A DNA stretch of 64,000 bases from Streptomyces sp. NBC_00663 (GCF_036226885.1 NZ_CP109027.1:1178001-1242000), one strand, 5' to 3'. Numbered from the stretch's first letter, positions 49,962-57,992 are shown. Translations and numbers: made by a program. Notes: generated by a model from the letters alone, not told the origin.

Positions 49962-52523
49962 TCAGTCGGTGGCTATGGCCCGCAGGACGTTCAGGCGGGC
50001 CGCCCGGGTCGCCGGCCGCCAGCCGGCCAGGGCGCCCGCGGCGAGGCCCACCAGGGCGACCACGGCGAGCCGGCCCGGTGGGACGGCGAAGGCGAACGCG
50101 GTGTCGCTCGCGCCGTCGGAGGCCTTGACCAGGACCCAGCCCAGGAAGGCGCCCAGGGCCAGGCCGCCCACCGTGCCGAAGGCCGCCACCAGGACCGACT
50201 CCCAGCGGACCATCGCGCGCAGTTGGGCGCGAGTCTGGCCCACCGCCCTGAGCAGGCCCAGTTCGCGGGTGCGCTCGTGGATCGCGAGGGTGAGGGTGTT
50301 GGCGATGCCCAGCAGTGCGATCAGCACCGCGAGGGCCAGCAGGGCGTAGACGAGGGTGAGCATCATGTCGATCCCTCCGGCCGAGGACTGGGCGTACTCG
50401 TCGCGGGTCTGGACGCTCGGGTCGCCGTACTGTGCGGCCACCTTCGCCACGGCCGCCTTGCCCTCGGCGGTGCTCACACCGTCCTTGAAGGCGACCGCCA
50501 CCAAGGTGTCGGTGTCCTGGGTGCGGTGCGGTTGCCAGGCGGCCCGCGTGATGACGTAGTCGCCCGCCAGTTCGGACCGGCCGTAGACGGCGCGGACCGT
50601 GAAGCTCTTGGACGTGCCGTCCGTGAAGGTGAGTCGTGTCGTGTCACCGGTCGTGAGGCCCTGCTTCGCGGCCTCCCCCGCGGTGACGGCGAGGCCGTCG
50701 GTGCCCAGGCCGGTCAGGGTGCCCTTGATCCCGCCCAGGTCGAAGGTGCGTTGCAGGGCGAGGGGGTCGGTGACGGTCAGGGCCCTTCCCCTGCCGTCGA
50801 CCTCGGCGACTCCGCGGCCGAGGCCGACCGCGGTGTCCACCTCGGGCAGCCGGGACACGGCGCCCGCGAGGCGGGGGCTCAGGCCGCTGCCGCCCGCGCC
50901 GAAACCGGGGGTGCTGATGGCCACGTCACCGGCGAAGGAGCGGGAGACGGTCTGGTCCATCGTCGCCTTGAGGGAGGCCGCGAAGACCGTGAAGAGGGAG
51001 ACGACGGCCACGCCGATCATCAGCGCGCCGGCCGTGGCCGCCGTGCGCCGGGGACTGCGCAGGGCGTTGCGGCGCGCCAGGCCGCCCGTGACTCCACGCA
51101 GCCGGTCCAGGGGGCTCCCCAGGACGCGGACGGCCGTGGTGGCGGCGGTCGGGCCGAGAACGACGAACGCGGCGAGGGCGAGGACGGCGCCGGTGCCCGC
51201 GAGCCAGAGGGACGGGGAGAGCAGGACGCCGCTGATCGTCGTTCCCAGGGCCAGGGCGGCCAGTCCCAGGCCGGTGACGGTCCGGGCGCGGGAGGCGCCG
51301 GAGGTGTCGACGGCCGTTTCGCGCAGCGCTGCCATCGGGGCGGTGCGGCCCGCCCGTACGGCGGGCATGAGCGCGGAGCCCAGGCAGACCACGACGCCCA
51401 CGGCGAGCGGTAGCAGCATCGACAGCCCGCTCACCACCAGGTCGCCCTCGGGGAAGGGGAATCCGATCGCCGGGAACAGGGCCTGGAGGCCCGCGGCGAC
51501 GCCCACGCCGCCCGCGAGGCCCGCCAGGGAGGCGGTCACCGCAACGGCGGTGGCTTCCACCAGCGTTGACGCGGTGAGCTGACGGCGGGAGGCGCCCAGG
51601 GCGCGCAACAGGGCGTTCTCGCGGGTGCGTTGGGCGACGACGATCGCGAAGGTGTTGTGGATGGAGAACGTGGCGACCAGGAGGGCCACGCCGGAGAAGA
51701 CGAGGAGGAAAAGGGTGAAGACGGTCAGGAACTGGCTGGAGATCATCTCGGTGTTCTCCTCGGCCGACTCCTGGCCGGTGATGGCCTCGACTCCCTTGGG
51801 GAGTACGGACGTCAGTCGGTCGACGAGCTGCTCCTGACCGATGCCGGGAGCGGCCCGGACCTGGATGGTCGACGCCTCGCCCGGGCGGGCCGTCAGGTAT
51901 TTCTCGGCGTCCGCCTGGGTCATACCGGTGAAGGTCACCTGGGCCATGCCGTCCTCGCCGCCGAAGGTCGCGAGGCCGACGACGGTCACCTTCACGGGGT
52001 CGGGGGTGCGCAGGACCGTCGTGTCGCCGAGGTGCAGGCCGCCCCGCCCGGCCGTGCCGCGGTCGATGACGACCTCGCCCGACCTGGCCGGGGCGCGTCC
52101 CTCGGCGAGTTGGTAGGCGTTGAGCTCGGGGTCGGCGATCCAGTTGCCGGCGAGGGTGGGCGGGCCCTGGCCGCCGATGGGGTCGCCGTCGGCGCCGACG
52201 AGCTGCCCGGCGCCCTGGATGCTGGGGGCCGCCGCGGCCACGCCGGGGACCTTCTCGACGGCGTTCACCAGGTCCACGGGGACCGGCTGCCGGACGCCCT
52301 GGCTCTCGCCGGGGGTGGTGATGGCGTCGGCGCTGCGGACCACGGCGTCCGTGCCGCTGGTGGCCCGCCCGAACATCGTGTCGAAGCTGGCACGCAGCGT
52401 GTCCCCCATGACGAGGGTGCCGGCCAGGAACGCCACGCCGAGGAACACGGCCAGGAAGGTTCCGGCGAACCGCCGCTTGTGGGCACGCAGGGACGACACG
52501 CTCAGGCGTACGGCGGCGTTCAT
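49962..52523 (-). CDS. FtsX-like ABC transporter permease (MacB family)
   Basis: An 853-residue permease with two FtsX repeats. An N-terminal helix (about 17-40) is followed by a large extracytoplasmic region, three helices around 265-385 (Phe-Leu-Leu-Val-Phe-Ser-Gly-Val-Ala-Leu-Leu-Val), a middle set around 425-470, a second extracytoplasmic region, and three helices at the C-terminus (Leu-Ala-Leu-Ala-Val-Leu-Ile-Ala-Leu-Leu-Gly). Arg-Glu-Asn-Ala-Leu-Leu-Arg-Ala-Leu-Gly-Ala and Thr-Arg-Glu-Leu-Gly-Leu-Leu-Arg-Ala-Val-Gly are the coupling segments. Such systems export peptides or lipids, or act in resistance. The ATG overlaps the ATPase stop by 4 nt. Confidence 0.9.
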   Translation of the reverse strand: MNAAVRLSVSSLRAHKRRFAGTFLAVFLGVAFLAGTLVMGDTLRASFDTMFGRATSGTDAVVRSADAITTPGESQGVRQPVPVDLVNAVEKVPGVAAAAPSIQGAGQLVGADGDPIGGQGPPTLAGNWIADPELNAYQLAEGRAPARSGEVVIDRGTAGRGGLHLGDTTVLRTPDPVKVTVVGLATFGGEDGMAQVTFTGMTQADAEKYLTARPGEASTIQVRAAPGIGQEQLVDRLTSVLPKGVEAITGQESAEENTEMISSQFLTVFTLFLLVFSGVALLVATFSIHNTFAIVVAQRTRENALLRALGASRRQLTASTLVEATAVAVTASLAGLAGGVGVAAGLQALFPAIGFPFPEGDLVVSGLSMLLPLAVGVVVCLGSALMPAVRAGRTAPMAALRETAVDTSGASRARTVTGLGLAALALGTTISGVLLSPSLWLAGTGAVLALAAFVVLGPTAATTAVRVLGSPLDRLRGVTGGLARRNALRSPRRTAATAGALMIGVAVVSLFTVFAASLKATMDQTVSRSFAGDVAISTPGFGAGGSGLSPRLAGAVSRLPEVDTAVGLGRGVAEVDGRGRALTVTDPLALQRTFDLGGIKGTLTGLGTDGLAVTAGEAAKQGLTTGDTTRLTFTDGTSKSFTVRAVYGRSELAGDYVITRAAWQPHRTQDTDTLVAVAFKDGVSTAEGKAAVAKVAAQYGDPSVQTRDEYAQSSAGGIDMMLTLVYALLALAVLIALLGIANTLTLAIHERTRELGLLRAVGQTRAQLRAMVRWESVLVAAFGTVGGLALGAFLGWVLVKASDGASDTAFAFAVPPGRLAVVALVGLAAGALAGWRPATRAARLNVLRAIATD

Positions 52524-53296
52524 GACGGCACCTCCGAGACCGGGGAGCCGGTCCCCGTGTCGAAGGCCTTCATGCGGTCCAGGACCCGTTCGGCGGTCGG
52601 TGCGGTCATCCGGTCCACCAGGCGCCCGTCCGCGAGGAACACGACCTCGTCCGCGTGGGCGGCGGCCACGGGGTCGTGGGTGACCATGACGACCGTACGG
52701 GCCGTGTGGCGCACCGTGCGGCCGAGGAGGCCGAGGACCTCCCCGCCGGAGCGGGAGTCGAGGTTGCCGGTCGGCTCGTCGGCGAACACGACGTCCGGCC
52801 GCCCGGCGAACGCCCGTGCCACGGCCACGCGTTGCTGCTGGCCGCCGGAGAGCTCGGAGGGACGGTGGTGCAGCCGGTCACGGAGGCCGACGACGTCGAT
52901 CAGGGCGTCGATCCACTCCTGGTCGCCCTTGCCGCCGGCCAGGTCGAGGGGAAGGGTGATGTTCTCCCGGACGGTCAGCGTCGGCACCAGGTTGAACGCC
53001 TGGAAGACGAAACCGACCCGGTCGCGGCGCAGCAGGGTGAGGCGGCGGTCGTCCAAGGAGCCCAGTTCGGTGTCGCCGATGTACGCGGCGCCCGCGCTGA
53101 GCGTGTCGAGGCCCGCCGCGCAGTGCATGAGGGTGGACTTGCCGGAGCCGGACGGTCCCATGATCGCGGTGAAGCGGCCGGCCGGGAAGGCGATGCTCAC
53201 GCCGTCCAGGGCGCGTACGGCGGTGTCGCCACCGCCGTACACCTTGACCGCGTCGACGACGCGTGCGGCGGTGCGCACCTCGGTCGTGACGGTCAT
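52520..53296 (-). CDS. ABC transporter ATP-binding protein (MacB/LolD type)
   Basis: A 258-residue ATPase: Walker A Gly-Pro-Ser-Gly-Ser-Gly-Lys-Ser-Thr, Q-loop Phe-Val-Phe-Gln-Ala-Phe-Asn-Leu-Val-Pro-Thr-Leu-Thr, signature Leu-Ser-Gly-Gly-Gln-Gln-Gln-Arg-Val, Walker B Val-Val-Phe-Ala-Asp-Glu-Pro and His switch Val-Thr-His-Asp. Gln-Ala-Phe-Asn-Leu-Val-Pro and Ala-Asp-Glu-Pro-Thr-Gly-Asn-Leu-Asp are characteristic of the LolD/MacB group that drives FtsX permeases. It is the middle gene of a three-gene leftward operon, with 4-nt overlaps on both sides. It should energise the permease at 49962. Confidence 0.92.
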   Translation of the reverse strand: MTVTTEVRTAARVVDAVKVYGGGDTAVRALDGVSIAFPAGRFTAIMGPSGSGKSTLMHCAAGLDTLSAGAAYIGDTELGSLDDRRLTLLRRDRVGFVFQAFNLVPTLTVRENITLPLDLAGGKGDQEWIDALIDVVGLRDRLHHRPSELSGGQQQRVAVARAFAGRPDVVFADEPTGNLDSRSGGEVLGLLGRTVRHTARTVVMVTHDPVAAAHADEVVFLADGRLVDRMTAPTAERVLDRMKAFDTGTGSPVSEVPS

Positions 53297-53571
53297 GCCG
53301 CACCACCCTTGCCCGTCCGGCGGCCGAACTGCTCGTCCAGGACGGAGAGCCGGCGCCAGTACTCGTCCTCGTCGATCTCGCCGGAGGCGAAGCGGTGGCC
53401 GAGCACGGTCAGGGGCGAGTGGTCGTCGACGGCGAACCGGCGGGGACCGCGGCCACGCCACACCGTGCGGCGCAGGACGGTGACGGCGCCGACGACGACG
53501 GCCGCCCAGATCAGCGGGAAGAGAAGGATCCACGGGCCGGGCCCGCCGTCCCAGTGCGCCAGGGTCTGCAT
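53293..53571 (-). CDS. Small membrane protein with SHOCT-like C-terminus
   Basis: A 92-residue protein with one helix (Trp-Ile-Leu-Leu-Phe-Pro-Leu-Ile-Trp-Ala-Ala-Val-Val-Val-Gly-Ala-Val) and a C-terminal SHOCT-like motif, Phe-Ala-Ser-Gly-Glu-Ile-Asp-Glu-Asp-Glu-Tyr-Trp-Arg-Arg-Leu. AGGGAG lies about 10 bases before ATG 53571. It is the first gene of the operon with the ATPase and permease, overlapping the ATPase ATG by 4 nt, so it may regulate or assist that transporter. It lies opposite the TetR gene, across the palindromic operator. Confidence 0.78.
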   Translation of the reverse strand: MQTLAHWDGGPGPWILLFPLIWAAVVVGAVTVLRRTVWRGRGPRRFAVDDHSPLTVLGHRFASGEIDEDEYWRRLSVLDEQFGRRTGKGGAA

Positions 53572-53720
53572 CTCGGGTCATCTCCCTAGTGAGGTGTTCC
53601 GGTGATGTCTCGAGAGTGGCTTCGGCCGGGGGTCCGAGTCGTCGTACAGCCAGCGGCAGTGCGGGTACCTCCCGGGGAGTACAAGAGATGCACGGGACTG
53701 CTTCCCACGCCCCTGGCCTT

Positions 53721-53742
53721 CTGTAACTACTAGTATGTACAG
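53721..53742. promoter_or_regulatory. 22-bp TetR-type palindromic operator with embedded -10 box
   Basis: CTGTA-AC-TACTAGTA-TG-TACAG is symmetric at 18 of 22 positions. It contains TAGTAT at 53731-53736, a -10-like hexamer for the rightward TetR gene, whose ATG 53750 begins 8 bases past the palindrome. An earlier in-frame ATG (53735) lies inside the palindrome and is unlikely to be used. Position between the TetR gene and the leftward ABC operon fits autoregulation and divergent control. Confidence 0.7.
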
Positions 53743-53749
53743 TGGACTC

Positions 53750-54307
53750 ATGAGCACCCCGGAGCGACTGATCGAGTCCACCCGCGAGCTGCTGTGGGAG
53801 CGCGGTTACGTCGGGATGAGCCCCAAGGCCATCCTGGAGCGGTCCGGCGCCGGGCAGGGCAGCATGTACCACCACTTCAAGGGCAAGCCCGATCTCGCGC
53901 TGGCCGCGATCCGGCGGACGGCCGAGGAGATGCGGGCCACCGCGGAGGGAGTACTGGGCGGGCCGGGGACGCCGTACGAGCGCATCGAGGCGTATCTGCT
54001 GCGTGAGCGTGATGTGCTGCGCGGCTGCCCGATCGGCCGACTGACCATGGATCCGGACGTCATCGCGAGCGACGAGCTGCGCGCGCCGGTCGACGAGACC
54101 CTCGACTGGCTTCGGGAACGGATCGCCGGGATCGTCGAAGAGGGCAGGGAACAGGGGCAGTTCGCGCCCTCGTTGGACGGCGAGGCCATCGCGGCGACGG
54201 TCGTCGCCACCGTCCAGGGCGGTTACGTCCTGGCCCGCGCGTCCGGGTCGCCGGCCGCGTTCGACGCGGGCGTCAGGGGGCTGCTGGCGCTCCTCGCACC
54301 TCGATAG
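53750..54307 (+). CDS. TetR-family transcriptional regulator
   Basis: A 185-residue TetR protein. The N-terminal domain reads Leu-Ile-Glu-Ser-Thr-Arg-Glu-Leu-Leu-Trp-Glu-Arg-Gly, Ser-Pro-Lys-Ala-Ile-Leu-Glu-Arg-Ser-Gly-Ala-Gly-Gln-Gly-Ser-Met-Tyr-His-His-Phe-(Lys); the Gly-Ser-Met-Tyr-His-His-Phe recognition helix is characteristic. The C-terminal ligand domain has Cys-Pro-Ile-Gly-Arg-Leu and several Glu/Arg-rich helices. It probably represses itself and the divergent ABC operon through the palindrome at 53721 and may also control the DUF4865-phosphotriesterase genes downstream, starting 16 bases after its stop. Ligand unknown. I chose ATG 53750 over ATG 53735 for the reason given there. Confidence 0.9.
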   Translation: MSTPERLIESTRELLWERGYVGMSPKAILERSGAGQGSMYHHFKGKPDLALAAIRRTAEEMRATAEGVLGGPGTPYERIEAYLLRERDVLRGCPIGRLTMDPDVIASDELRAPVDETLDWLRERIAGIVEEGREQGQFAPSLDGEAIAATVVATVQGGYVLARASGSPAAFDAGVRGLLALLAPR

Positions 54308-54323
54308 CCGGGAGGCATTGTTC

Positions 54324-54908
54324 ATGCACGCCATGCAGTACGAGCTGACGCTGCCCGCGAGTTACGACATGGGCATCATCCGCGCCCGTGTCGCCGCCAA
54401 AGGACATCTGCTCGACCACTGGGACGGGTTGGGCCTGAAGGCCTATCTGATGCGGGAGCGCGGCGTGGACGCCTCCCCCGTGAACCAGTACGCGCCGTTC
54501 TACCTCTGGAACACCGTCGAGGGCATGAACTCCTTCCTCTGGGACGGCGGTTTCCAGGGGGTGAGCAACGACTTCGGGCGGCCGTCGGTGCGGCAGTGGA
54601 CCGGTCTGGCGTACGAGGAGGGCGGCGCCGCCGGCTCTCCCGCGCGGGTCGCCGTACGGCGACGCCAACCCGTCCCCGACGGCGTCGAGTTGGCCGGGTT
54701 CACGGCGGACGCGGCGGATGAGGCGAGGCGGTTGGCGGACACGGACGGGGCGCTGCTCGCGGCGGCCGTCGTCGACACGTCCGGTTGGGAGCTCGTCCAC
54801 TTCTCGCTGTGGGCGCACGACACCCCCAAGGCCGAGGGCGAGGTCTTCCAGGTACTGCATCTGTCGGCGCCCGGCCTGGGCCTGCTGCCCCGTGGGCGCC
54901 AGTGGTGA
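54324..54908 (+). CDS. DUF4865-like protein
   Basis: A 194-residue soluble protein beginning Met-Gln-Tyr-Glu-Leu-Thr-Leu-Pro-Ala-Ser-Tyr-Asp-Met, with Trp-Asp-Gly-Leu-Gly-Leu-Lys-Ala-Tyr, Tyr-Ala-Pro-Phe-Tyr-Leu-Trp and Phe-Leu-Trp-Asp-Gly-Gly-Phe. The pattern fits the DUF4865 family, as I recall it, often adjacent to TetR or tautomerase genes; function unknown. GGGAGG lies 8 bases before ATG 54324; TTG 54318 in the same frame is an alternative. Its stop overlaps the phosphotriesterase GTG by 4 nt, so the two are coupled. Confidence 0.78.
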   Translation: MHAMQYELTLPASYDMGIIRARVAAKGHLLDHWDGLGLKAYLMRERGVDASPVNQYAPFYLWNTVEGMNSFLWDGGFQGVSNDFGRPSVRQWTGLAYEEGGAAGSPARVAVRRRQPVPDGVELAGFTADAADEARRLADTDGALLAAAVVDTSGWELVHFSLWAHDTPKAEGEVFQVLHLSAPGLGLLPRGRQW

Positions 54909-55816
54909 GCACGGTCCGTACGGTGCTCGGCGATGTGGACCCCGGCACGCTCGGGGTGTGCGACGCGCACGACCATCTCTTCTTCGGCAGTCCTCAACTC
55001 CCGGGCCAGGAGCTGCGGGACGTGTCCGCGGCCCGCGCGGAGCTGGTCGCCTTCCGGGCCCAGGGTGGTGGCGCCGTCGTGCAGTGGACGCCGTACGGCC
55101 TGGGGCGACGGGCCGCCGATCTGCCGCCGCTGGCGCGGGAGACGGGGGTCGCCGTCGTCGCCGCGACCGGGCTCCATCAGGCCGCCCACTACGACGACCG
55201 TGTCCTCACGGAGCTGCGCGGTGCCCGCCTCGCGCAGGTCTTCGTCGCCGAACTGACCCACGGCATCGGCACATCGGGGGTGCGGGCCGGGCTGATCAAG
55301 GTCGCGGGTGGTTTCCACGCCCTCGACGCGCACGCGCGCTGGACGATGACGGCGGCGGCCGAGGCGCACCACGCGACGGGCGCGCCGATCGCGGTGCACC
55401 TGGAGCTGGGCACCGGCGCGCTGGACGTACTGGAGCTGCTGTCCGGCGAGTTGGGCGTGCCGCCGCACCGCGTGATCCTGGGGCACCTCAACCGCTCCCC
55501 CGACTCCGTGGTCCATCTCCAGGCGGCGGCCTCAGGTTGCTACCTCGCCTTCGACGGGCCGTCCCGCGCCCATCACGCCACGGACTGGCGGATGCCGGAC
55601 GCGGTACGGGCCCTGGCGGAGGCCGGTTTCGCCGACCGGCTGCTGCTGGGCGGCGACACGACGACCGCCGCGGCCCGCTCGGTGGACGGCGGCCCGGGGA
55701 TGCCGTATCTGCTGCGGCGGGTGGGGCCCCGGCTGGCGGCGGCCGTCGGTGCGGAGGTGGTGGAGCGGATGCTCACGGTGAATCCCGGCCGTGCCTTCGC
55801 CGTCGACTGGCGATGA
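54905..55816 (+). CDS. Phosphotriesterase-family metal-dependent hydrolase
   Basis: A 303-residue amidohydrolase-superfamily TIM barrel of the phosphotriesterase (PHP/Php) group. Metal ligands are visible: Asp-Ala-His-Asp-His (HxH), Leu-Ile-Lys-Val (the lysine that would be carboxylated), Ala-Val-His-Leu-Glu, Ile-Leu-Gly-His-Leu-Asn-Arg and Leu-Gly-Gly-Asp-Thr. It may hydrolyse lactones, phosphoesters or related esters; a true organophosphate activity is not implied. The Asn-Pro-Gly-Arg-Ala-Phe end is typical. GTG 54905 is coupled to the DUF4865 gene. The last codons run into the GATGAGC heptamer tract. Confidence 0.87.
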   Translation: MSTVRTVLGDVDPGTLGVCDAHDHLFFGSPQLPGQELRDVSAARAELVAFRAQGGGAVVQWTPYGLGRRAADLPPLARETGVAVVAATGLHQAAHYDDRVLTELRGARLAQVFVAELTHGIGTSGVRAGLIKVAGGFHALDAHARWTMTAAAEAHHATGAPIAVHLELGTGALDVLELLSGELGVPPHRVILGHLNRSPDSVVHLQAAASGCYLAFDGPSRAHHATDWRMPDAVRALAEAGFADRLLLGGDTTTAAARSVDGGPGMPYLLRRVGPRLAAAVGAEVVERMLTVNPGRAFAVDWR

Positions 55817-55860
55817 GCGATGAGCGATGAGCGATGAGCGATGAGCGATGAGCGATGAGC
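55812..55860. repeat. Seven perfect tandem GATGAGC heptamers
   Basis: Bases 55812-55860 are seven exact copies of GATGAGC, followed by a partial GAT. The first copy contains the stop codon of the phosphotriesterase gene (TGA 55814-55816). Each heptamer carries an ATG overlapping a TGA, so the tract is a ladder of overlapping start and stop codons in all frames. It is unlike any other sequence in the window and is the kind of repeat that can change copy number. Confidence 0.95.
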
Positions 55861-55865
55861 GATCA

Positions 55866-55895
55866 TGACGGTCGACGAAACGATCACGACCGTCA
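55866..55895. promoter_or_regulatory. 9-bp inverted repeat upstream of the DUF1272 gene
   Basis: TGACGGTCG (55866-55874) pairs with CGACCGTCA (55887-55895) across 12 bases. It lies between the heptamer tract and the ribosome site of the gene at 55917. It may be an operator or an mRNA hairpin. Confidence 0.5.
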
Positions 55896-55916
55896 ACGAT
55901 CCGCGAGGAGACGACC

Positions 55917-56108
55917 ATGGCACTGGAGATGCGCGACCGCTGCGAGCGCTGCGAGACGGCCGAGCTGCCGACCGACGCCGCCGCCCGCATCTGCACCTAC
56001 GAGTGCACCTTCTGCGTGACGTGCAGCGAGGCCATGCACGACATCTGCCCGAACTGCGGCGGCGAACTGGTCCCGAGACCACGCCGCGCCCGAAAGGACG
56101 CTGCCTGA
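55917..56108 (+). CDS. DUF1272-like small zinc-ribbon protein
   Basis: A 63-residue protein with seven cysteines in the pattern Cys-Glu-Arg-Cys, Cys-Thr-Tyr-Glu-Cys-Thr-Phe-Cys-Val-Thr-Cys and Cys-Pro-Asn-Cys-Gly-Gly. This is the DUF1272 arrangement of a zinc ribbon; function unknown. ATG 55917 follows GAGGAGA at 7 bases. It starts 100 bases after the phosphotriesterase stop and ends one base before the tautomerase ATG, so it is co-transcribed with the latter. A metal-bound regulator or adaptor role is possible. Confidence 0.85.
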   Translation: MALEMRDRCERCETAELPTDAAARICTYECTFCVTCSEAMHDICPNCGGELVPRPRRARKDAA

Positions 56109-56109
56109 C

Positions 56110-56514
56110 ATGCCCTTCGTCCGGATCGATGCCCTGAACGCCGCTCCCGACCGGCTCGACGCGCTCGGCCGGGCCGTGCACGACGCCCTGGTGGAGACCC
56201 TGGACATCCCGCCCGACGACCATTTCCAGGTGCTGACCGGCCACGACGGGATCAACAGCACGCTGCGCTACGGCGATTACCTCGGGGTCCCCCGCGACGA
56301 GGGCATCGTGTACGTCGCGATCACCATGCGCGCCGGGCGCGCCCCGGACCGGAAGCGGGCCCTGTACCGGCGCATCGCCGAACTCGTGCACGCCTACGCG
56401 GGCACCGAGCCGCGGAACGTGTTCGTGACCGTGACCGAGAACGCGTCGGTCGACTGGTCGCTCGGTCACGGTGTGGCGCAGTACGCGCCCGGGGGCCGCA
56501 CCCCGGGTGACTAG
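56110..56514 (+). CDS. Tautomerase-family protein
   Basis: A 134-residue protein beginning Met-Pro-Phe-Val-Arg-Ile-Asp, which exposes the catalytic N-terminal proline after Met removal. Leu-Gly-Arg-Ala-Val-His-Asp-Ala-Leu-Val-Glu-Thr-Leu and Asp-Asp-His-Phe-Gln-Val-Leu follow, matching the Tautomerase_2-like branch of the 4-oxalocrotonate tautomerase superfamily. It may interconvert keto/enol forms of a small acid, or act as a dehalogenase-type enzyme. It is the last gene of the string; its stop shares the CTAG at 56511-56514 with that of the convergent KARI gene. Confidence 0.83.
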   Translation: MPFVRIDALNAAPDRLDALGRAVHDALVETLDIPPDDHFQVLTGHDGINSTLRYGDYLGVPRDEGIVYVAITMRAGRAPDRKRALYRRIAELVHAYAGTEPRNVFVTVTENASVDWSLGHGVAQYAPGGRTPGD

Positions 56515-57986
56515 GCCACCGAGATGTCCACCGACGGACGCAGTTTCGCCGCCGCGGCCAGGGCCTCATGGGCGGGGTGGGTGTCGAAGGCGCTCAACAG
56601 GGCCCTGTCCGCCGGGTGTCCGGCGGCGGGGTAGGCGATCTGCTCGTACGCGGCCTGGAAGCGTGGGCCCCAGCGGCGGGCGCCGAGGCGGGCCGTGCGG
56701 GAGCAGTTGTCGACCATGTGGGCCACGTCGCGGGCGTGCATGTAGGGCAGCAGGGAGTCGACGGCCTCGATGACGGACTCGTTGACGATCTCGGACCAGG
56801 GGTGGCCGCGGTCGACGAACTCGTCGATCTGGGCCGTCATCGTGGCGACGAAGACCCCGGCCGTGAACGGGTCCACGGGGAGGTCGCGTGCACCGCGCCG
56901 GGCGTGCGCCGCGTCGGCGGCCCGCCACATCGGTGAGCCGCCGGTCTCGCTCATCGGGCGGGCGCCGAGGCGCCGTTCGGCGAGGATGACGCTGCGCAGT
57001 TCGGTGCCGTCGGCGACCTCGTCGTAGATCTCCGCGACGATCTCGCGGGCGGGGCCGTATGTCGCCGTGTACGCACGGTCGAAGACGTCCCGGGCGGACC
57101 CGTCGAGGCCCTCGCGGACCGCCCTCAGGCCGGCCCGGGAGATCGTGCGGGCGATCGGGCCGGTCACGTTCTCGCAGGAGCGTTCGTACGCCGTCACCTC
57201 GTCGTCCCCGGCCAGTCGGTAGCGCGTGCAGAGGCTCTCGACGATGCCGTGGACGGCGCCGAGGAGGATGGCGCGCTCGCCGACGATGTCCGAGCGGTAC
57301 TCGCTGTCGAGGGTGGTGCGGAAGGTGTACGGCGAGCCGATCGCGACCGACCAGCCGAGCGCGAGGTCGACGGCCCGGCCGTCCGGGTCGGCGTGGACGG
57401 CGTAACTGCTGTTGATCCCGGCGCCGTTGATCTGCGCGCCCTGCTGGTACAGCCGCCGCACGGAGTCGCCCATGCCCTTGGGGCAGACGGCGAGCACCGG
57501 ATGTCCGGGTGGGAAGTCGCCGCCGGTCTCATGGAGATGGCCGAGCAGGAAGCCGTGGGAGAGGCCGATGGCGGCGCCCGGCTTCAGGGCGGCGAAGATC
57601 TCCGTGTGGTGGGCGGCCAGCGCCGCGTCCGCGATCAGCAGGATCACCAGGTCGCTGTCGGCGGCGACGGCGAGCCAGTCGCCGAGGGTGCCGTCCTCCT
57701 CGGTGAAGCCGTGGGCGCGGGCGTCGACGGCCGAGGCCGATCCGGGGCGCAGTCCGACGGCCACCGCGATGTCGGTGCCGGTGAGGGAGTCGCGCAGGTT
57801 GAGGGCCTGGGCGCGGCCCTGCGGGCCCCAGCCGAGGACGCCGATGCGGCGCACCCCGGCGAACGCCTGGGGCAGCAGCGGGAAGAGGTGCCGGCCGCCG
57901 CGCAGGATGGTCTCCGTGCCGCCGGGCACGTCCATCGTCTCCAGGGCGAAGACACGGGACGTGGAGGTGTGCGTGGTCGAGGTCAT
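56511..57986 (-). CDS. ilvC: Ketol-acid reductoisomerase, class II plant-type
   Basis: A 491-residue protein close to the plant/class II form rather than the about 330-residue class I form usual in Streptomyces. Gly-Val-Leu-Gly-Trp-Gly-Pro-Gln-Gly is the NADPH motif. Further matches to plant KARI are Leu-Ser-His-Gly-Phe-Leu-Leu-Gly-His-Leu, Val-Cys-Pro-Lys-Gly-Met-Gly, Asn-Gly-Ala-Gly-Ile-Asn-Ser-Ser and the C-terminal Leu-Arg-Pro-Ser-Val-Asp-Ile-Ser-Val. Metal ligands lie in Asp-Ile-Val-Gly-Glu-Arg and Glu-Ser-Val-Ile-Glu-Ala-Val-Asp-Ser. It converts acetolactate or acetohydroxybutyrate in valine/isoleucine synthesis. ATG 57986 has no Shine-Dalgarno and a promoter ends at it, suggesting leaderless translation. 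It diverges from a LysR gene and is probably an accessory isozyme. Confidence 0.88.
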   Translation of the reverse strand: MTSTTHTSTSRVFALETMDVPGGTETILRGGRHLFPLLPQAFAGVRRIGVLGWGPQGRAQALNLRDSLTGTDIAVAVGLRPGSASAVDARAHGFTEEDGTLGDWLAVAADSDLVILLIADAALAAHHTEIFAALKPGAAIGLSHGFLLGHLHETGGDFPPGHPVLAVCPKGMGDSVRRLYQQGAQINGAGINSSYAVHADPDGRAVDLALGWSVAIGSPYTFRTTLDSEYRSDIVGERAILLGAVHGIVESLCTRYRLAGDDEVTAYERSCENVTGPIARTISRAGLRAVREGLDGSARDVFDRAYTATYGPAREIVAEIYDEVADGTELRSVILAERRLGARPMSETGGSPMWRAADAAHARRGARDLPVDPFTAGVFVATMTAQIDEFVDRGHPWSEIVNESVIEAVDSLLPYMHARDVAHMVDNCSRTARLGARRWGPRFQAAYEQIAYPAAGHPADRALLSAFDTHPAHEALAAAAKLRPSVDISVA

Positions 57987-57992
57987 GGGTGA

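Noticed and set aside
53735..53749. Extended start (ATG 53735) for the TetR gene
   Set aside because: It lies within the palindromic operator and on a putative -10 box, so it would precede the likely transcription start.
55812..55860. CRISPR-like or integration-site repeat
   Set aside because: The heptamers are adjacent with no spacers and no cas, integrase or tRNA gene is nearby.
55865..56137. A 90-residue + strand frame starting at ATG 55865
   Set aside because: It overlaps the DUF1272 gene in another frame and lacks the cysteine pattern or a ribosome site.
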